Shown here: piece after piece, positions 9,518-19,122 of the stretch | Layout of the letters: each line of letters starts with the position of its first letter | Position numbering within the stretch: position 1 is the stretch's first letter | The notes under the pieces: generated by a model | The model's database searches: none | What the model saw: only the letters and a program-made list of their open reading frames with translations | Told to the model about the DNA's origin: nothing | Program-made: the position numbers and the translations under genes | NCBI RefSeq assembly: GCF_003751305.1 | Contig: NZ_RJKV01000002.1 | Coordinates: forward strand, 434,001 to 498,000 | Source of the DNA: Stenotrophomonas rhizophila | GTDB lineage: Bacteria > Pseudomonadota > Gammaproteobacteria > Xanthomonadales > Xanthomonadaceae | Direction: 5' to 3' | Length of the DNA: 64,000 nucleotides

Positions 9518-10582
9518 TCAATGGGGGAGTGCGGCGGTCTCATTGAAGCAGCGCCGCCCGAGCCGCAGCGCCAGGTGGACCAGTACGATCAACACCGGCA
9601 CCTCCACCAAGGGCCCGATCACGGCAGCAAATGCGACCGGTGAGCCCAGCCCGAAGGCGGCGATCGCCACGGCGATGGCCAGTTCGAAGTTGTTGCCCGT
9701 TGCGGTGAAGGCGATGGCGGTGGTGCGCGGATAGTCGCGTGCGATCCAGCGGCCCATGAAGAAGCTCAGCAGGAACTGCACGAAGAAGTAGATCGTCAGT
9801 GGGATGGCGATACGTACCGCATCCATGGGAATGCGCACCAGATCGCCGCCCTTGAGGCTGAACATCGCCACGATGGTGAGCAGCAGTGCGACCAAGGTGA
9901 CCGGGCTGATGGCGGGCAGGAAGCGCGTTTCGTACCAGTCAGCCCCGCGCACGCGCAGCAGCAGGCGTCGCCCCAGATAGCCCGCCGCAAAGGGGATGCC
10001 CAGATACACCAGCACCGCGCCGGCAATGGTCCAGGTGCTGACATCAATCACGCTGCGCTGCAATCCGAACAGCGGCGGCAACACGGTCAGAAACAGCCAC
10101 GCATAGACGCTGAAGAAGGCGATCTGGAACAGGGAGTTGAACGCGACCAGGCCTGCCACGTACTGGTTGTCGCCGCGCGCGAGCTGGTTCCAGACCAGCA
10201 CCATCGCGATGCAACGGGCCAGACCAATCAGGATCAGCCCGGTCATGTACTCCGGCCGGTCGTGCAGGAACACCGCGGCCAGCGCGAACATCAGCACCGG
10301 TCCCACCACCCAGTTCTGCAGCAGCGACAGCGCCAGCACGCGCTTGTCGGCGAAGACGGCGGGCAGCGCCTCGTACTTCACCTTGGCCAGTGGCGGGTAC
10401 ATCATCAGGATCAGACCTGCTGCGATCGGCAGGTTGGTACCGCCGATGGTCATCGCGTCCAGCGCGGCGGGCAGGCCATCGAAGACGGTGCCCAGTACCA
10501 CGCCGAGCGCCATCGCCGCGAAGATCCACAGGGTAAGCCAGCGGTCCAGAAAGGACAGGCGGGAGGTGGCACGTGTCGTCAT
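9518..10582 (-). CDS. acr3: ACR3-family arsenite efflux permease
   Basis: A 10-TM arsenite exporter of the ACR3 (BASS) family, 354 residues. Family marks are [18 protein letters not shown] at the start, the conserved membrane Cys in [18 protein letters not shown], and [19 protein letters not shown] near the C-terminus. It pumps As(III) out across the inner membrane using the proton motive force. It is the second gene of a leftward arsR-acr3 operon (25-base gap). ATG at 10582 is the family start; a longer frame adds 37 Arg/Ala-rich residues overlapping arsR. It is often labelled arsB in annotation, although it is unrelated to the ArsB family. Confidence 0.93.
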   Translation of the reverse strand: MTTRATSRLSFLDRWLTLWIFAAMALGVVLGTVFDGLPAALDAMTIGGTNLPIAAGLILMMYPPLAKVKYEALPAVFADKRVLALSLLQNWVVGPVLMFALAAVFLHDRPEYMTGLILIGLARCIAMVLVWNQLARGDNQYVAGLVAFNSLFQIAFFSVYAWLFLTVLPPLFGLQRSVIDVSTWTIAGAVLVYLGIPFAAGYLGRRLLLRVRGADWYETRFLPAISPVTLVALLLTIVAMFSLKGGDLVRIPMDAVRIAIPLTIYFFVQFLLSFFMGRWIARDYPRTTAIAFTATGNNFELAIAVAIAAFGLGSPVAFAAVIGPLVEVPVLIVLVHLALRLGRRCFNETAALPH

Positions 10583-10607
10583 CGCGATGGGCCCGGCAGT
10601 CAACGGA

Positions 10608-10934
10608 TCAGCACGACGGCGCGCATTGGCCGGTGGGACCGCAGTCCGTCTCGCCGGCACAGCAGTTCTCGGTGAGGTAGCTGATGAGGCCATTCATCGC
10701 CTTGAAGTCGGCGCGGTAGCAGATGCTGCGCCCGCGCGACTCGGCGCTGACCAGGCCCGCCGCGCTCAGTTCCTTGAGGTGGAAGGACAGCGTGGCACCG
10801 GGAAGGCCGAGGTCGGCGGCTATCTCTCCGGCCAACCGCCCCCCCCGGCCGGCCTGGACCAGCAGGCGGAAAACGCTCAGGCGGGTGTTATGACCGAGGG
10901 CGGCAAGGGCGTGGGTTGCGGTGTCGTGTTCCAT
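10608..10934 (-). CDS. arsR: ArsR-family arsenic-responsive repressor
   Basis: A 108-residue winged-helix repressor: [20 protein letters not shown] opening, recognition helix in [19 protein letters not shown], then the beta wing. The last 20 residues hold five cysteines, including C91, C92 and C98. That C-C-x5-C spacing matches the C-terminal As(III) site described for the Acidithiobacillus ArsR type and differs from the E. coli alpha-3 CVC type. Binding As(III) should release DNA and derepress arsR-acr3 and probably the divergent arsC. It is the first gene of the leftward operon, and a perfect TTCTAGAA palindrome (10937-10944) sits immediately in front of its ATG. Confidence 0.93.
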   Translation of the reverse strand: MEHDTATHALAALGHNTRLSVFRLLVQAGRGGRLAGEIAADLGLPGATLSFHLKELSAAGLVSAESRGRSICYRADFKAMNGLISYLTENCCAGETDCGPTGQCAPSC

Positions 10935-10973
10935 GTTTCTAGAATAGTCGAACAATAAATCCGGAGCAACCTC
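10935..10973. promoter_or_regulatory. Divergent ars promoter/operator
   Basis: Only 39 bases separate the arsR start from the small ORF ahead of arsC. They include TTCTAGAA (10937-10944), an AT-rich run (10951-10960) suitable for a -10 box, and a strong Shine-Dalgarno GGAG (10963-10966). ArsR binding here would block both directions. The exact operator is not resolved by eye. Confidence 0.5.
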
Positions 10974-11012
10974 ATGTCCTTGCTGCCCAACCCGATGCGC
11001 ACCCACGCATGA
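10974..11012 (+). CDS. 12-codon upstream ORF overlapping the arsC start
   Basis: A short ORF encoding MSLLPNPMRTHA begins with ATG at 10974, behind GGAG with a seven-base spacer. Its stop TGA overlaps the arsC start in an ATGA motif (11009-11012). arsC itself has no Shine-Dalgarno in front of its ATG, so translation of this ORF would deliver ribosomes to arsC by coupling. It may be a leader peptide or merely a device for initiation. It is too short to test by homology. Confidence 0.5.
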   Translation: MSLLPNPMRTHA

Positions 11013-11443
11013 AGGCCGTGATCTACCACAACCCGGACTGCGCGACCTCGCGCAATGTGCTCGCGCTGATGCGCCATGCCGGCGTGGCGCCGGAGGTGGT
11101 GGAGTACCTGCGCACCCCGCCGGATCGTGAGCGTTTGATCGCACTGATCGCCGCCGCAGGCCTGCAGGTTCGCGATGCGCTTCGCCAGAAAGGCACCCCG
11201 TACGCCGCGCTGGGCCTGGCCGATCCAACGCTGGAGGACACCCAGCTGCTGGATGCGATGCTGGCCCATCCGATCCTGATCAACCGGCCCTTCGTGCAGA
11301 CCGAACTGGGGGTGCGCTTGGCGCGACCCTCGGAGACCGTGCTGGAGATCCTGCCGCCGGTGCAGGCGCCGTTCCGCAAAGAAGATGGGGAGGTGGTGAT
11401 CGACGCCCACGGTCGGCACGGCACAAAAAAGCCCGGTCGATGA
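11009..11443 (+). CDS. arsC: Arsenate reductase, glutaredoxin-dependent type
   Basis: Cytoplasmic arsenate reductase of 144 residues that converts As(V) to As(III) for export by Acr3. It begins MKAVIYHNPDCATSRN with catalytic Cys11 in the family position. The anion-binding arginines lie further on, including the one in HPILINRP. The start is fixed by the family N-terminus. It overlaps the upstream 12-codon ORF by four bases. The ATG of arsC lacks a ribosome-binding site of its own. It is transcribed away from arsR-acr3, unlike the usual single arsRBC operon. Its stop lies inside a terminator hairpin. Confidence 0.93.
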   Translation: MKAVIYHNPDCATSRNVLALMRHAGVAPEVVEYLRTPPDRERLIALIAAAGLQVRDALRQKGTPYAALGLADPTLEDTQLLDAMLAHPILINRPFVQTELGVRLARPSETVLEILPPVQAPFRKEDGEVVIDAHGRHGTKKPGR

Positions 11444-11450
11444 CCGGGCT
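11425..11450 (-). terminator. Rho-independent terminator between arsC and the DUF2628 gene
   Basis: Stem GCCCGGTC (11431-11438) pairs with GACCGGGC (11442-11449) around a three-base loop. On the minus strand it is followed by six Ts (11430-11425), so it mainly ends the leftward DUF2628 transcript. The plus-strand tail is weaker (TTCTTC). Confidence 0.8.
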
Positions 11451-11474
11451 TCTTCATCCAGGCGTGCGCAGTGC

Positions 11475-11864
11475 TTACCAGCGCATGCCCGCGAAGGGGT
11501 TCCAACTGGTGTCGCCCTTCACTTTTTCCAGGTAGTACGAGTAATTGGTGGTGAGCGCGATCAGCACCGACCAGGCCATGCCGATCGCCCGGCCGACCAC
11601 GTCCGGCAGGAACGCCAGGATCACCATCAGCACGAGGGTGATGCCCAGAATGGTGAGCGCCTTGCGCCACATACCCAGGATCAGCAGGTAGATCCAGCTG
11701 AAGAACAGCGCGAAGAAGTTGAAGTTGATCTTGATCCTCTGGCCGAACGTCAACGTCTTGAATGCGGCCTTGAAGCCAGGCGAATTGGGGGCGCCGTGCT
11801 GTTCGAAGAAGTTGAAGCGGAACTGCCACTTGGGGCTGAGGGGGGAAGCAGTGTTGGAATCCAT
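11475..11864 (-). CDS. DUF2628 domain membrane protein
   Basis: A 129-residue protein matching DUF2628. A soluble N-terminus (PKWQFRFNFFEQHGAP) is followed by three to four membrane segments, including FFALFFSWIYLLILGMWRKAL and ILGITLVLMVILAFLP. It ends TSWNPFAGMRW, the family's aromatic end. Its function is unknown; such proteins are small inner-membrane proteins often found alone. It is transcribed leftward by itself and ends at the terminator next to arsC. An AT-rich segment upstream (11870-11900) probably holds its promoter. Confidence 0.85.
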   Translation of the reverse strand: MDSNTASPLSPKWQFRFNFFEQHGAPNSPGFKAAFKTLTFGQRIKINFNFFALFFSWIYLLILGMWRKALTILGITLVLMVILAFLPDVVGRAIGMAWSVLIALTTNYSYYLEKVKGDTSWNPFAGMRW

Positions 11865-12058
11865 ATCCGAATCGTTGTTTGAAAACGATTACATGATAGC
11901 GGGGCGACCTGGAAAAGCGCCACTTTTTCGGTGCATCCCACCCCCTCCAGCAGGTACGGCGGGCGCCGTCACACATTCGTCCCGCTTTTCCGATAGGGTG
12001 CGCAATCCGCGCGGCCGGAAGCCCCGCGGGCAATGCGACGTCAACGAGATGCCCTTCC

Positions 12059-12238
12059 ATGTCCAGTGATGTAATGACCCCCGAGCGCCCCCCGGCAGGA
12101 CCGCAGATTGCGCCGTGCCCGGTGGCCACCCAGGCGCAACATCTGCTTGCCCACCTGCAGTTCTCGCAGGTGAGCGCGCGCGCCCTGTCGCGCCTGCCGG
12201 TTGATGCCGACCTGGCCATCGCCGCGCCTACCGTCTGA
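12059..12238 (+). CDS. Small hypothetical protein (59 aa)
   Basis: An ORF of 59 codons starting MSSDVMTPERPPAGPQIAP and ending in DADLAIAAPTV. Codon third positions are strongly G/C, as in neighbouring genes, and the reading frame is free of rare codons, which suggests real coding. The ribosome site is weak (GAG ten bases upstream). I do not recognise a family. There is no membrane segment or signal peptide, and one cysteine. It stands alone between the DUF2628 gene and opgH. Confidence 0.45.
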   Translation: MSSDVMTPERPPAGPQIAPCPVATQAQHLLAHLQFSQVSARALSRLPVDADLAIAAPTV

Positions 12239-12754
12239 GTGGATGCACCTTGCCAGGCCCTCCGTCTGGCGACCTGCTTGCCCTACCTGCTGCCTCGATT
12301 CCGGGGCGGCTCGGCCATGCGCGGCCGACTGGCGAACTGCGCAACGCCGGCATCTGCTGTGCCGGGGACAGGGGTAAGACATCCCTTCTCTGGACTGTCG
12401 TGTCCGATGACGATCATCTGTAAGATGAATGGGGAGAGGCCCATGGCACAGGCCCTGCGCCTCCGTGGTCCTGCGACGCTGCCCACTTGGCTCGATCCAA
12501 AAGCTGAATGCGGAGAAATCACCGGTGAAACCTTCGCACCCACCTTACATTTCGCGCCATAGACTGAGCCGCATTTTTCGTCTCAAGTCGGTTGGAGAGT
12601 TCGTGGGTTCCGGTAGTCACAGACAACAGCGGCGTGCCGGTGATCGGCCCGCACCGACAGGACGAATGCGTGCCCTCCGGCGCGTCGCGCTCAGGACGCC
12701 CCTTTCCGCATCTTGCATCTCCGGCCTGGCACGCCCTGCACAGGGACATCGCGC
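12239..12754. other. Non-coding stretch upstream of opgH
   Basis: I find no convincing gene in these 516 bases; the open frames have poor codon use and no family match. The only symmetric element is a short dyad CATCT-gta-AGATG (12415-12427). An AT-richer patch near 12568-12580 could hold the opgH promoter. The rest reads as a long leader or spacer. Confidence 0.4.
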
Positions 12755-14662
12755 ATGAGTACCCAGACCCTCCACGCCCGACTGGATGCCGGTCGGGCGA
12801 CGTTGCCGGCCGAGTCGCCGTTGCCGATGCCCGAGCAGTCCCTGCGTGAAGGCCAACTACAGGTCCGGCGTCAGCGCACCGCGCCGCGGATGATCGGGCT
12901 GCGCCGCTTCTACATCCTGGGTGGCACCGCCGCGATGACCGCCGCCGCCAGCCGGATGATGTGGAAGGTGCTGGCCGTCAACGGCATCAGCGTGCTTGAA
13001 GCCTGCCTGCTGGTCTTGTTCGTGGGCCTGTTCGCCTGGATCGCGCTGTCCTTCGCCGGGGCCGTGGCCGGCTTTCTGACCGCGGTGTTCGATCGTGGCT
13101 ACAAGCTGGGGATCGATCCGGACGCGCCGCTGCCGACCGTGCACACCCGCACCGCGCTGCTGATGCCCACCTACAACGAGGACCCGCGTCGGCTGTTGGC
13201 CGGCCTGCAGGCGATCTATGAGTCGGTCGCCGAGACCGGCCAGCTCGAGAACTTCGATTTCTACGTGCTCAGTGACACCCGGCGAGACGACATCGGGCAG
13301 GCCGAGGAAGAAGCCTTCCATGCGCTCTGCGATGCGGTCGGCGGCCATGACCGCATCTTCTACCGTCGCCGCGGCGACAACAGTGGGCGCAAGGCCGGCA
13401 ACATCGCTGATTGGGTCCGCCGTTTCGGCGGTGCCTACCCGCAGATGCTGATCCTGGACGCCGACAGCCTGATGACCGGCGACACCATCGTGCGCCTGGT
13501 CGCGGGCATGGAACACAACCCGGATGTCGGTCTGATCCAGACCCTGCCGGCGGTGGTCGGTGGGCGCACCCTGTTTGCCCGCATGCAGCAGTTCGGCGGG
13601 CGCGTATACGGCCCGGTGATCGGCCGTGGCGTGGCGTGGTGGCATGGCGCGGAGAGCAACTACTGGGGTCACAACGCGATCATCCGCACCCAGGCATTCG
13701 CCGAGCAGGCCGGCCTGCCGCTGCTGCCGGGCAAGGAGCCGTTTGGTGGCCATGTGCTCAGCCACGATTTCGTCGAAGCCGCGTTGATGCGCCGTGGCGG
13801 CTGGGCCACCCACATGGTGCCGTACCTCAAAGGCAGCTACGAGGAAGGCCCGCCCACGCTCACCGACCTGCTGGTCCGCGATCGCCGCTGGTGCCAGGGC
13901 AATCTTCAGCACGCCAAGATCGTCGGCTCAAAAGGCCTGCACTGGGTCAGCCGCATGCACATGCTGGTCGGCATCGGGCATTACTTCACCGCGCCGATGT
14001 GGGCGATGCTGATGCTGATCGGCATCGCGATTCCCCTGTTCCAGGGCGGCATCGACCTCAATGAAGTGCTGCATCTCTCGCCCGGCGTGTACTGGCGCCA
14101 CCAGGACGAGACCCAGGTGATCCGCATGTTCGCGATCACCATGGTGGTGCTGCTCTCGCCCAAGGTGCTGGGTTATCTGGCGATGTTGCTGGAGCCGGTC
14201 GAGCGCCGTGGCTGCGGCGGCACGATCCGCGCGTTCATCTCGATGCTGCTGGAGACCATCCTCGCGGCACTGATGGCGCCGGTGGTGATGTACGTGCAGT
14301 CGCGCGGTGTGGCCGAAGTGCTGGCCGGCAGGGACTCGGGCTGGGATGCGCAGCAGCGCGACGATGGCGGTGTGTCCTGGTCGGCATTGGCGCGTGGCTA
14401 TGGGGGCTTGAGCGTGTTCGGATTGTTCATGGGCGCGCTGGCCTACGCGGTTTCCCCCTCGCTGGCCGCGTGGATGGCCCCGGTGGTGATCGGCATGGTG
14501 CTGGCGATTCCGGTGGTGGGCTTCACCTCTTCGCGCACCGCTGGCGTCTGGATGCACCGGCTGGGCCTGATGGAGATCCCCGAAGAATCGGCGCCGCCCA
14601 AGGTGCTGGTGCGTGCGGCCGAACTGCGCCGCGCCGCCGCCGAGGCACATCCCGCCGGCTGA
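12755..14662 (+). CDS. opgH: Osmoregulated periplasmic glucan glucosyltransferase OpgH (MdoH/HrpM)
   Basis: An inner-membrane GT2 glucosyltransferase of 635 residues that makes the beta-1,2-glucan backbone of osmoregulated periplasmic glucans from UDP-glucose. Two N-terminal membrane segments lie around residues 40-100. The cytoplasmic catalytic domain has [20 protein letters not shown] (metal and UDP binding), [16 protein letters not shown] and the acceptor motif [12 protein letters not shown]. Further membrane segments follow toward the C-terminus. ATG at 12755 has AGGGA about eight bases upstream; the longer frame adds only 14 residues. In E. coli opgG precedes opgH, but no opgG is seen on either side here. 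Confidence 0.95.
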   Translation: MSTQTLHARLDAGRATLPAESPLPMPEQSLREGQLQVRRQRTAPRMIGLRRFYILGGTAAMTAAASRMMWKVLAVNGISVLEACLLVLFVGLFAWIALSFAGAVAGFLTAVFDRGYKLGIDPDAPLPTVHTRTALLMPTYNEDPRRLLAGLQAIYESVAETGQLENFDFYVLSDTRRDDIGQAEEEAFHALCDAVGGHDRIFYRRRGDNSGRKAGNIADWVRRFGGAYPQMLILDADSLMTGDTIVRLVAGMEHNPDVGLIQTLPAVVGGRTLFARMQQFGGRVYGPVIGRGVAWWHGAESNYWGHNAIIRTQAFAEQAGLPLLPGKEPFGGHVLSHDFVEAALMRRGGWATHMVPYLKGSYEEGPPTLTDLLVRDRRWCQGNLQHAKIVGSKGLHWVSRMHMLVGIGHYFTAPMWAMLMLIGIAIPLFQGGIDLNEVLHLSPGVYWRHQDETQVIRMFAITMVVLLSPKVLGYLAMLLEPVERRGCGGTIRAFISMLLETILAALMAPVVMYVQSRGVAEVLAGRDSGWDAQQRDDGGVSWSALARGYGGLSVFGLFMGALAYAVSPSLAAWMAPVVIGMVLAIPVVGFTSSRTAGVWMHRLGLMEIPEESAPPKVLVRAAELRRAAAEAHPAG

Positions 14663-14738
14663 TCACGTCACTCCAGGCATCGCCCCCATTGCGGTGGGGC
14701 GCGGTCATAATGCGGCTTGAACGTACTGGAGCCGCCTG

Positions 14739-15401
14739 ATGCTGGATACCGTGGAAAACGAAACCGGCGCCGACCCGCAGTGGTCGGTGCTGTGGCTGCA
14801 TGGCCTGGGTGCCGATGGCCATGACTTCGCCCCGATCGTGCCCGAACTGGTCCGTCCGCACTGGCCGGCGATCCGCTTCGTGTTCCCGCATGCCCCGGTG
14901 CAGCCGATCACGATCAACAACGGTGTCCCGATGCGCGCCTGGTACGACATCGTCAGCGCGGACTTCCGTTCGCGCGCCGACAGCGCCGGTGTGGACGCCT
15001 CCATCGTGGAACTGGAGCTGCTGATCGAACGCGAGGTCGCCCGTGGTATTCCGCCCGAACGGATCCTGCTGGCCGGTTTCTCCCAGGGTGGGGCGGTGAT
15101 CCTGAGCGCGCTGCTGCGTCGTACGCGTCCGTTGGCCGGGCTGATCGCGCTGTCGACCTATCTGCCGGATCCGGCCAAGGCGGCGGCTTCCCGTGTGGCC
15201 GGTGCGATCAGCGTGCCGGTGTTCATGGCCCATGGCACGCAGGATCCGGTGATCCCGGTGGCGATCGCGCGGGACACCGCGCAGACCCTGGAAACCCTCG
15301 GCCTGCCGGTGGAGTGGCACACCTATACGATGGCCCACCAGGTATGTGCGGAAGAAATGCACGCGCTGGGCGAGTGGCTCGAGGCGCGCTTCGCCGCCTG
15401 A
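14739..15401 (+). CDS. Alpha/beta hydrolase, phospholipase/carboxylesterase family
   Basis: A serine hydrolase of 220 residues close to the bacterial carboxylesterase/acyl-protein thioesterase group. It shows the oxyanion region LWLHGLGADGHDF, the nucleophile elbow GFSQGG, the acid in AHGTQDPVIP and the catalytic His in YTMAHQVCAEE. There is no signal peptide, so it is cytoplasmic. Its stop is four bases before the algZ start, so it is probably co-transcribed with algZ-algR. It hydrolyses short carboxylic esters in this family; the natural substrate is unknown. Confidence 0.9.
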   Translation: MLDTVENETGADPQWSVLWLHGLGADGHDFAPIVPELVRPHWPAIRFVFPHAPVQPITINNGVPMRAWYDIVSADFRSRADSAGVDASIVELELLIEREVARGIPPERILLAGFSQGGAVILSALLRRTRPLAGLIALSTYLPDPAKAAASRVAGAISVPVFMAHGTQDPVIPVAIARDTAQTLETLGLPVEWHTYTMAHQVCAEEMHALGEWLEARFAA

Positions 15402-15405
15402 CGCC

Positions 15406-16452
15406 ATGAACGACCCGCGCCAGCAGTCCTGGTTGCCCGAGCTGTGTCGCCTGCCGCGACTGGCGGCGATGCTGGGGTTGGCCGAGCTGGTGGTGGTGGT
15501 GGTGGCGCTGGCACCCGATGGCAGCCGTCACTGGACGCTGTCGGACTTCCTGTCCGCCAGCGGCTTCGCGCTCTGGCTGGCGCTGGCGGTAACGGTCAGC
15601 CTGTGCAGTCTGCGTGCGGTGCTCTCGCGGCTGCCGGAACTGCCGGGCATGGTGCTGGTGGTGGTGATGACCGGGCTGATCGCCGGTGCCTGCGCGGCGA
15701 TCGTGCACGCGCTGTATGGCGTGCTCGGTGGCAGCAGCTTCGCCCAGGCGGTCGGCTTCTGGCGTTTTACTCTCGGCAGCGCGGCGATGACCGCCTTGAT
15801 CACGGCGCTGGCGTTGCGCTACTTCTACGTCAGTGATCGTGGCAGCGCACAGATGCTGGCCAACGCGCGCGCCCAGGCCGACGCGCTGCAGGCACGGATC
15901 CGCCCGCACTTTCTCTTCAACAGCATGAACCTGATCGCCAGCCTGTTGCGCCGCGATCCGGACGTGGCCGAGCGCGCGGTGCTCGATCTGTCCGACCTGT
16001 TCCGCGCCGCGCTTGGTGCCGGCGATGGCGATTCCACGCTGCAGGCCGAGTGTGAACTGGCCGAGCGCTACCTCTCGATCGAGTCGCTGCGCCTGGGGGA
16101 CCGCTTGAAAGTGATCTGGCTGCGCGACGAACCGCTGCCCTGGTCGTTGCCGATGCCGCGGCTGGTACTGCAGCCGCTGGTCGAAAATGCCGTGCTGCAT
16201 GGCATCTCGCGGGTGCCCGCGGGCGGTACGATCGTGCTGGCACTGTCCAGTGACGGGACCAATCTGCACATCCGCGTGCGCAACCCTGCACCGGATCCGG
16301 CCACGCGCGGCCTGCCGCTCCTGCAGGGCGCCGGGCATGCACAACGCAACATCGCCCATCGCCTGGCCTGGCGCTTCGGCCCGGCCGCGCGGATGACGGG
16401 GGCGTGGGCCGACGGCTACTATGCTTGCGAAATCACGGTCCCGGTCCAGTGA
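15406..16452 (+). CDS. algZ: AlgZ/FimS-type LytS-family sensor kinase
   Basis: A 348-residue histidine kinase of the LytS (HPK8) class. Four hydrophobic segments occupy roughly residues 15-145. The His-kinase box ARIRPHFLFNSMNLIASLLR carries the phospho-accepting His, and the ATP-binding N box is LVENAVLHGI. It should phosphorylate, or control, the adjacent AlgR. ATG at 15406 lies four bases after the esterase stop. In pseudomonads this pair controls alginate and twitching motility; here the order algZ-algR-hemC is conserved but the target genes are not visible. Confidence 0.9.
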   Translation: MNDPRQQSWLPELCRLPRLAAMLGLAELVVVVVALAPDGSRHWTLSDFLSASGFALWLALAVTVSLCSLRAVLSRLPELPGMVLVVVMTGLIAGACAAIVHALYGVLGGSSFAQAVGFWRFTLGSAAMTALITALALRYFYVSDRGSAQMLANARAQADALQARIRPHFLFNSMNLIASLLRRDPDVAERAVLDLSDLFRAALGAGDGDSTLQAECELAERYLSIESLRLGDRLKVIWLRDEPLPWSLPMPRLVLQPLVENAVLHGISRVPAGGTIVLALSSDGTNLHIRVRNPAPDPATRGLPLLQGAGHAQRNIAHRLAWRFGPAARMTGAWADGYYACEITVPVQ

Positions 16453-16462
16453 GGAAACTGTC

Positions 16463-17191
16463 TTGAAGGTGGTGATCGCCGACGACGAACCGCTGGCCCG
16501 CGAGCGGCTGCGCGCCCTGCTGGCCGATCAGGCCGGTATCGAGGTCGTGGCCGAGGCGGAGAACGGGGAACAGGCCCTGCATGCCTGCGCCGAGCTGCAG
16601 CCGGACCTGGTCCTGCTCGATATCGCGATGCCCGGCCTGGATGGACTGGAGGCGGCCCGCCACCTGGCCACCTTCGAGCCGCGTCCGGCCGTGGTGTTCT
16701 GCACCGCCTATGACGCCCATGCGCTGTCCGCGTTCGAGGCGGCGGCCATCGATTACCTGATGAAGCCAGTGCGCCCCGAGCGCCTGGCCGCCGCACTGGA
16801 GCGGGCCCGCACCTTCCTCGCCGGTCGCAGCGGTCCACCGACGGCCGCCAGCCAACAGGCGCGCACGCTGCTGTGCGCACGCCTGCGGGGCAGCCTGCGC
16901 TTGATCCCGGTCGAGGACATCCACTACCTGCAGGCCGAAGAAAAGTACGTGGTCGTGCATCATGCCCGCGGCGAGGACCTGCTGGAAGAATCGCTGAAGT
17001 CGCTGGAAGAGGAGTTCGGCAACCGCTTCGTGCGTATCCACCGCAATTGCCTGGTGGCCCGCCATGAACTGGTGGAGCTGCGACGAAATGGCGCAGGCCA
17101 GGTCCAGGCGGTGCTGCGCCACGGGCACGCGCCGCTGGAAGTCAGCCGCCGTTGCGTGGCCAGCCTGAAGCAGGACCTCAAGCATCTTTGA
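16463..17191 (+). CDS. algR: AlgR-type LytTR response regulator
   Basis: A 242-residue response regulator. The receiver domain (about 1-120) has the acidic pair DD at residues 7-8, phospho-acceptor Asp53 in [13 protein letters not shown] and a Lys in DYLMKPVRP. The C-terminal LytTR DNA-binding domain contains [15 protein letters not shown] and [15 protein letters not shown]. The start is TTG at 16463, in frame with [10 protein letters not shown] and preceded by GAGG with an eight-base spacer. No ATG start fits the family N-terminus. It begins ten bases after algZ and is followed by hemC, as in Pseudomonas and other xanthomonads. Confidence 0.93.
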   Translation: MKVVIADDEPLARERLRALLADQAGIEVVAEAENGEQALHACAELQPDLVLLDIAMPGLDGLEAARHLATFEPRPAVVFCTAYDAHALSAFEAAAIDYLMKPVRPERLAAALERARTFLAGRSGPPTAASQQARTLLCARLRGSLRLIPVEDIHYLQAEEKYVVVHHARGEDLLEESLKSLEEEFGNRFVRIHRNCLVARHELVELRRNGAGQVQAVLRHGHAPLEVSRRCVASLKQDLKHL

Positions 17192-17246
17192 GTGTGGGTG
17201 TGCCGGACCGTTGGTCGATACGCCCCTGTGCGTCGATAATGGCGCC

Positions 17247-18158
17247 ATGAAGACCCTGCGCATCGCCACCCGAAAGAGCCCGCTTGCCCTGTGGCAGAGC
17301 GAATACGTCGCCGATCGCCTGCGTGAGGCGCATCCGGGGCTGGAGGTGGTGCTGATCCCGATGAGCACGCGCGGCGACGAGGTGCTGGACCGCTCGCTGG
17401 CGGCGATCGGTGGCAAGGGCTTGTTCCTCAAGGAACTGGAGCTGGCGATGCTGCGCGGTGACGCGGATTGCGCCGTGCATTCGCTCAAGGATGTGCCGAT
17501 GGAACTGGATGCGCCATTCGCGCTGCCGGCGATGCTCCCCCGGCATGATCCTGCCGATGGCTTCATCTCCAATCTGTATGCCTCGCTGGACGCGCTGCCG
17601 ATCGGTGCACGCGTCGGTACTTCGTCACTGCGCCGCCAGGCCCAGCTTCGCGCGCTGCGTCCGGATCTGGAGCTGTCGGACCTGCGCGGCAACGTCAACA
17701 CGCGGCTGGCCAAGCTCGACAACGGTGGCTACGACGCCATCGTGCTGGCCGTGGCCGGGCTGGAACGCCTCGGCCTGGGCAACCGCATCGTGGCGCGCCT
17801 GGCCGCGCCGGCGTGGTTGCCGGCACCGGCGCAGGGCGCGGTCACGGTGGAATGCAATGGCGACGATGCCGGTGTGATGGCGCTGTTCGCTGCGCTCGAC
17901 CATGCCGACACGCGCGCCTGCGTGGAAGCCGAGCGCGCCATGAACCGCGCGCTGCATGGCAGCTGCCACGTGCCGGTCGCCGGCTTTGCGCAATGGGAAG
18001 GCGAGAATCTGTTCCTGCAGGGCCTGGTCGGCGGTGTCGCCGATGGTCGCATCGTGCGCGCTGAGGCGCGTGGCCCGGCCAGTGATCCGGAGACGCTGGG
18101 CCAGCGCGTGGCGCGCGGCCTGCTCGATGCCGGTGCCGGGGAACTGCTGGGCGTCTGA
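17247..18158 (+). CDS. hemC: Porphobilinogen deaminase (hydroxymethylbilane synthase)
   Basis: Heme-pathway enzyme of 303 residues that joins four porphobilinogens into hydroxymethylbilane in the cytoplasm. Family marks are [14 protein letters not shown] at the start, [19 protein letters not shown] and the dipyrromethane-cofactor cysteine in [10 protein letters not shown]. The ATG at 17247 is the family start; it has no Shine-Dalgarno. A GATAAT box ends six bases before it, suggesting a leaderless message (see findings). It follows algR by 55 bases, a conserved order. A SMAG-like palindrome lies just after the stop. Confidence 0.96.
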   Translation: MKTLRIATRKSPLALWQSEYVADRLREAHPGLEVVLIPMSTRGDEVLDRSLAAIGGKGLFLKELELAMLRGDADCAVHSLKDVPMELDAPFALPAMLPRHDPADGFISNLYASLDALPIGARVGTSSLRRQAQLRALRPDLELSDLRGNVNTRLAKLDNGGYDAIVLAVAGLERLGLGNRIVARLAAPAWLPAPAQGAVTVECNGDDAGVMALFAALDHADTRACVEAERAMNRALHGSCHVPVAGFAQWEGENLFLQGLVGGVADGRIVRAEARGPASDPETLGQRVARGLLDAGAGELLGV

Positions 18159-18165
18159 ATCGAGG

Positions 18166-18189
18166 GTAGTGCCGGCCGCTGGCCGGCAC
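18166..18189 (+). repeat. SMAG-like GTAG palindrome
   Basis: GTAG at 18166 opens a perfect hairpin: GTGCCGGCC (18169-18177), loop GCT, GGCCGGCAC (18181-18189). It lies between hemC and the convergent DUF481 gene. It matches the REP-type SMAG family described in Stenotrophomonas. Here it is a single, unpaired copy. Confidence 0.8.
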
Positions 18190-18223
18190 TGCATCGCGTG
18201 GTGGGCGCGGTGCGCCCGCCCGA

Positions 18224-19000
18224 TTACTTGAACTTGTAGACCACGTTCATGGTGGTCAGCGTGTCGGTCTTGCGCTTGTCTTCGGCGACGTCGCTGTTGT
18301 GACGTGCCTGCCAGCCGGCCTTCAGCGCCAGATGTTCGTTCATGCTCACCGACACGCCGAAATCGTTCTGCGCGAAGGTGTTGTACGAGCCCGACTCGAC
18401 CAGCAGCGTGTTCACCAGATCGGTGTTCGGGGTCAGCGTGTACTTGAGATCGAACAGGCCGCGGCCGATCAGGCCGGTACGGGTCGCGTCGTCTTCGGTG
18501 TTGTGGGTACGGCGCACACCGGGACCGATCTGCGCGTCCATGTAGAAGCGCTCACCGTCGATGATCCGGGTGCCGTAACCCAGACCGAACGAGCTCTGGC
18601 GGTCGTAGGTGGCGAAATCGTCGCGCTCGTAACGCACCGTGGCGGTGATCTGGCGGTGCTCGCCCAGCTGCAGCGCGCTGCCGGCACTGCCGGTGTAGCG
18701 GTTGGCGGTGGTGTTGCGGCGGCGGATGGTGGTGCCGTCGTCTTCGGTATCGGTGTATTCCGAGCGCGAGCGCAGGCCGAACAGGTCCATGCTGTGCACC
18801 CAGTCATCGTCGGTGTAGCGCAGGCGCAGACGACCGTTGAAGCTCTCGGTATTGCTGTTGCCGCGGGCCGAGGCAAAGCCCAGTTCACCGCCACTGCCGC
18901 TCCAGGGGGAGGTCATCGCTGCCAGTTCGGCAGCGTCCTGTGCATAAACCGCCGGGGCGCAGAGCAGCAGGGGAACAAGCAACGAAACGCGCAGGGACAT
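18224..19000 (-). CDS. DUF481 outer-membrane protein (YdiY-like)
   Basis: A 258-residue protein with a signal peptide (MSLRVSLLVPLLLCAPAVYA, cleavage near residue 20) and a DUF481 beta-barrel region. Alternating strands such as FNGRLRLRYTDDDWVHSMDL, SSFGLGYGTRI and GLFDLKYTL lead to the aromatic C-terminus VVYKFK. YdiY is called salt-induced in E. coli; the function is otherwise unknown. ATG at 19000 has GGAG eight bases upstream. It is a single leftward gene converging with hemC. Confidence 0.85.
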   Translation of the reverse strand: MSLRVSLLVPLLLCAPAVYAQDAAELAAMTSPWSGSGGELGFASARGNSNTESFNGRLRLRYTDDDWVHSMDLFGLRSRSEYTDTEDDGTTIRRRNTTANRYTGSAGSALQLGEHRQITATVRYERDDFATYDRQSSFGLGYGTRIIDGERFYMDAQIGPGVRRTHNTEDDATRTGLIGRGLFDLKYTLTPNTDLVNTLLVESGSYNTFAQNDFGVSVSMNEHLALKAGWQARHNSDVAEDKRKTDTLTTMNVVYKFK

Positions 19001-19122
19001 CAACGGTTCTCCGTGATCGGACAAGGGGGAGGGACAACAAGGGGGGGATGATACTTGATGCGTTCTGCGTCACATTCGGCGGCGAGCCCCGGCTTTAGGA
19101 CCCGTTCGGCCTGGATCCCTGT

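Noticed and set aside
12239..12562. A 107-codon plus-strand frame between the small ORF and opgH
   Set aside because: Codon use is poor, there is no Shine-Dalgarno and no recognisable sequence feature. It is more likely non-coding.
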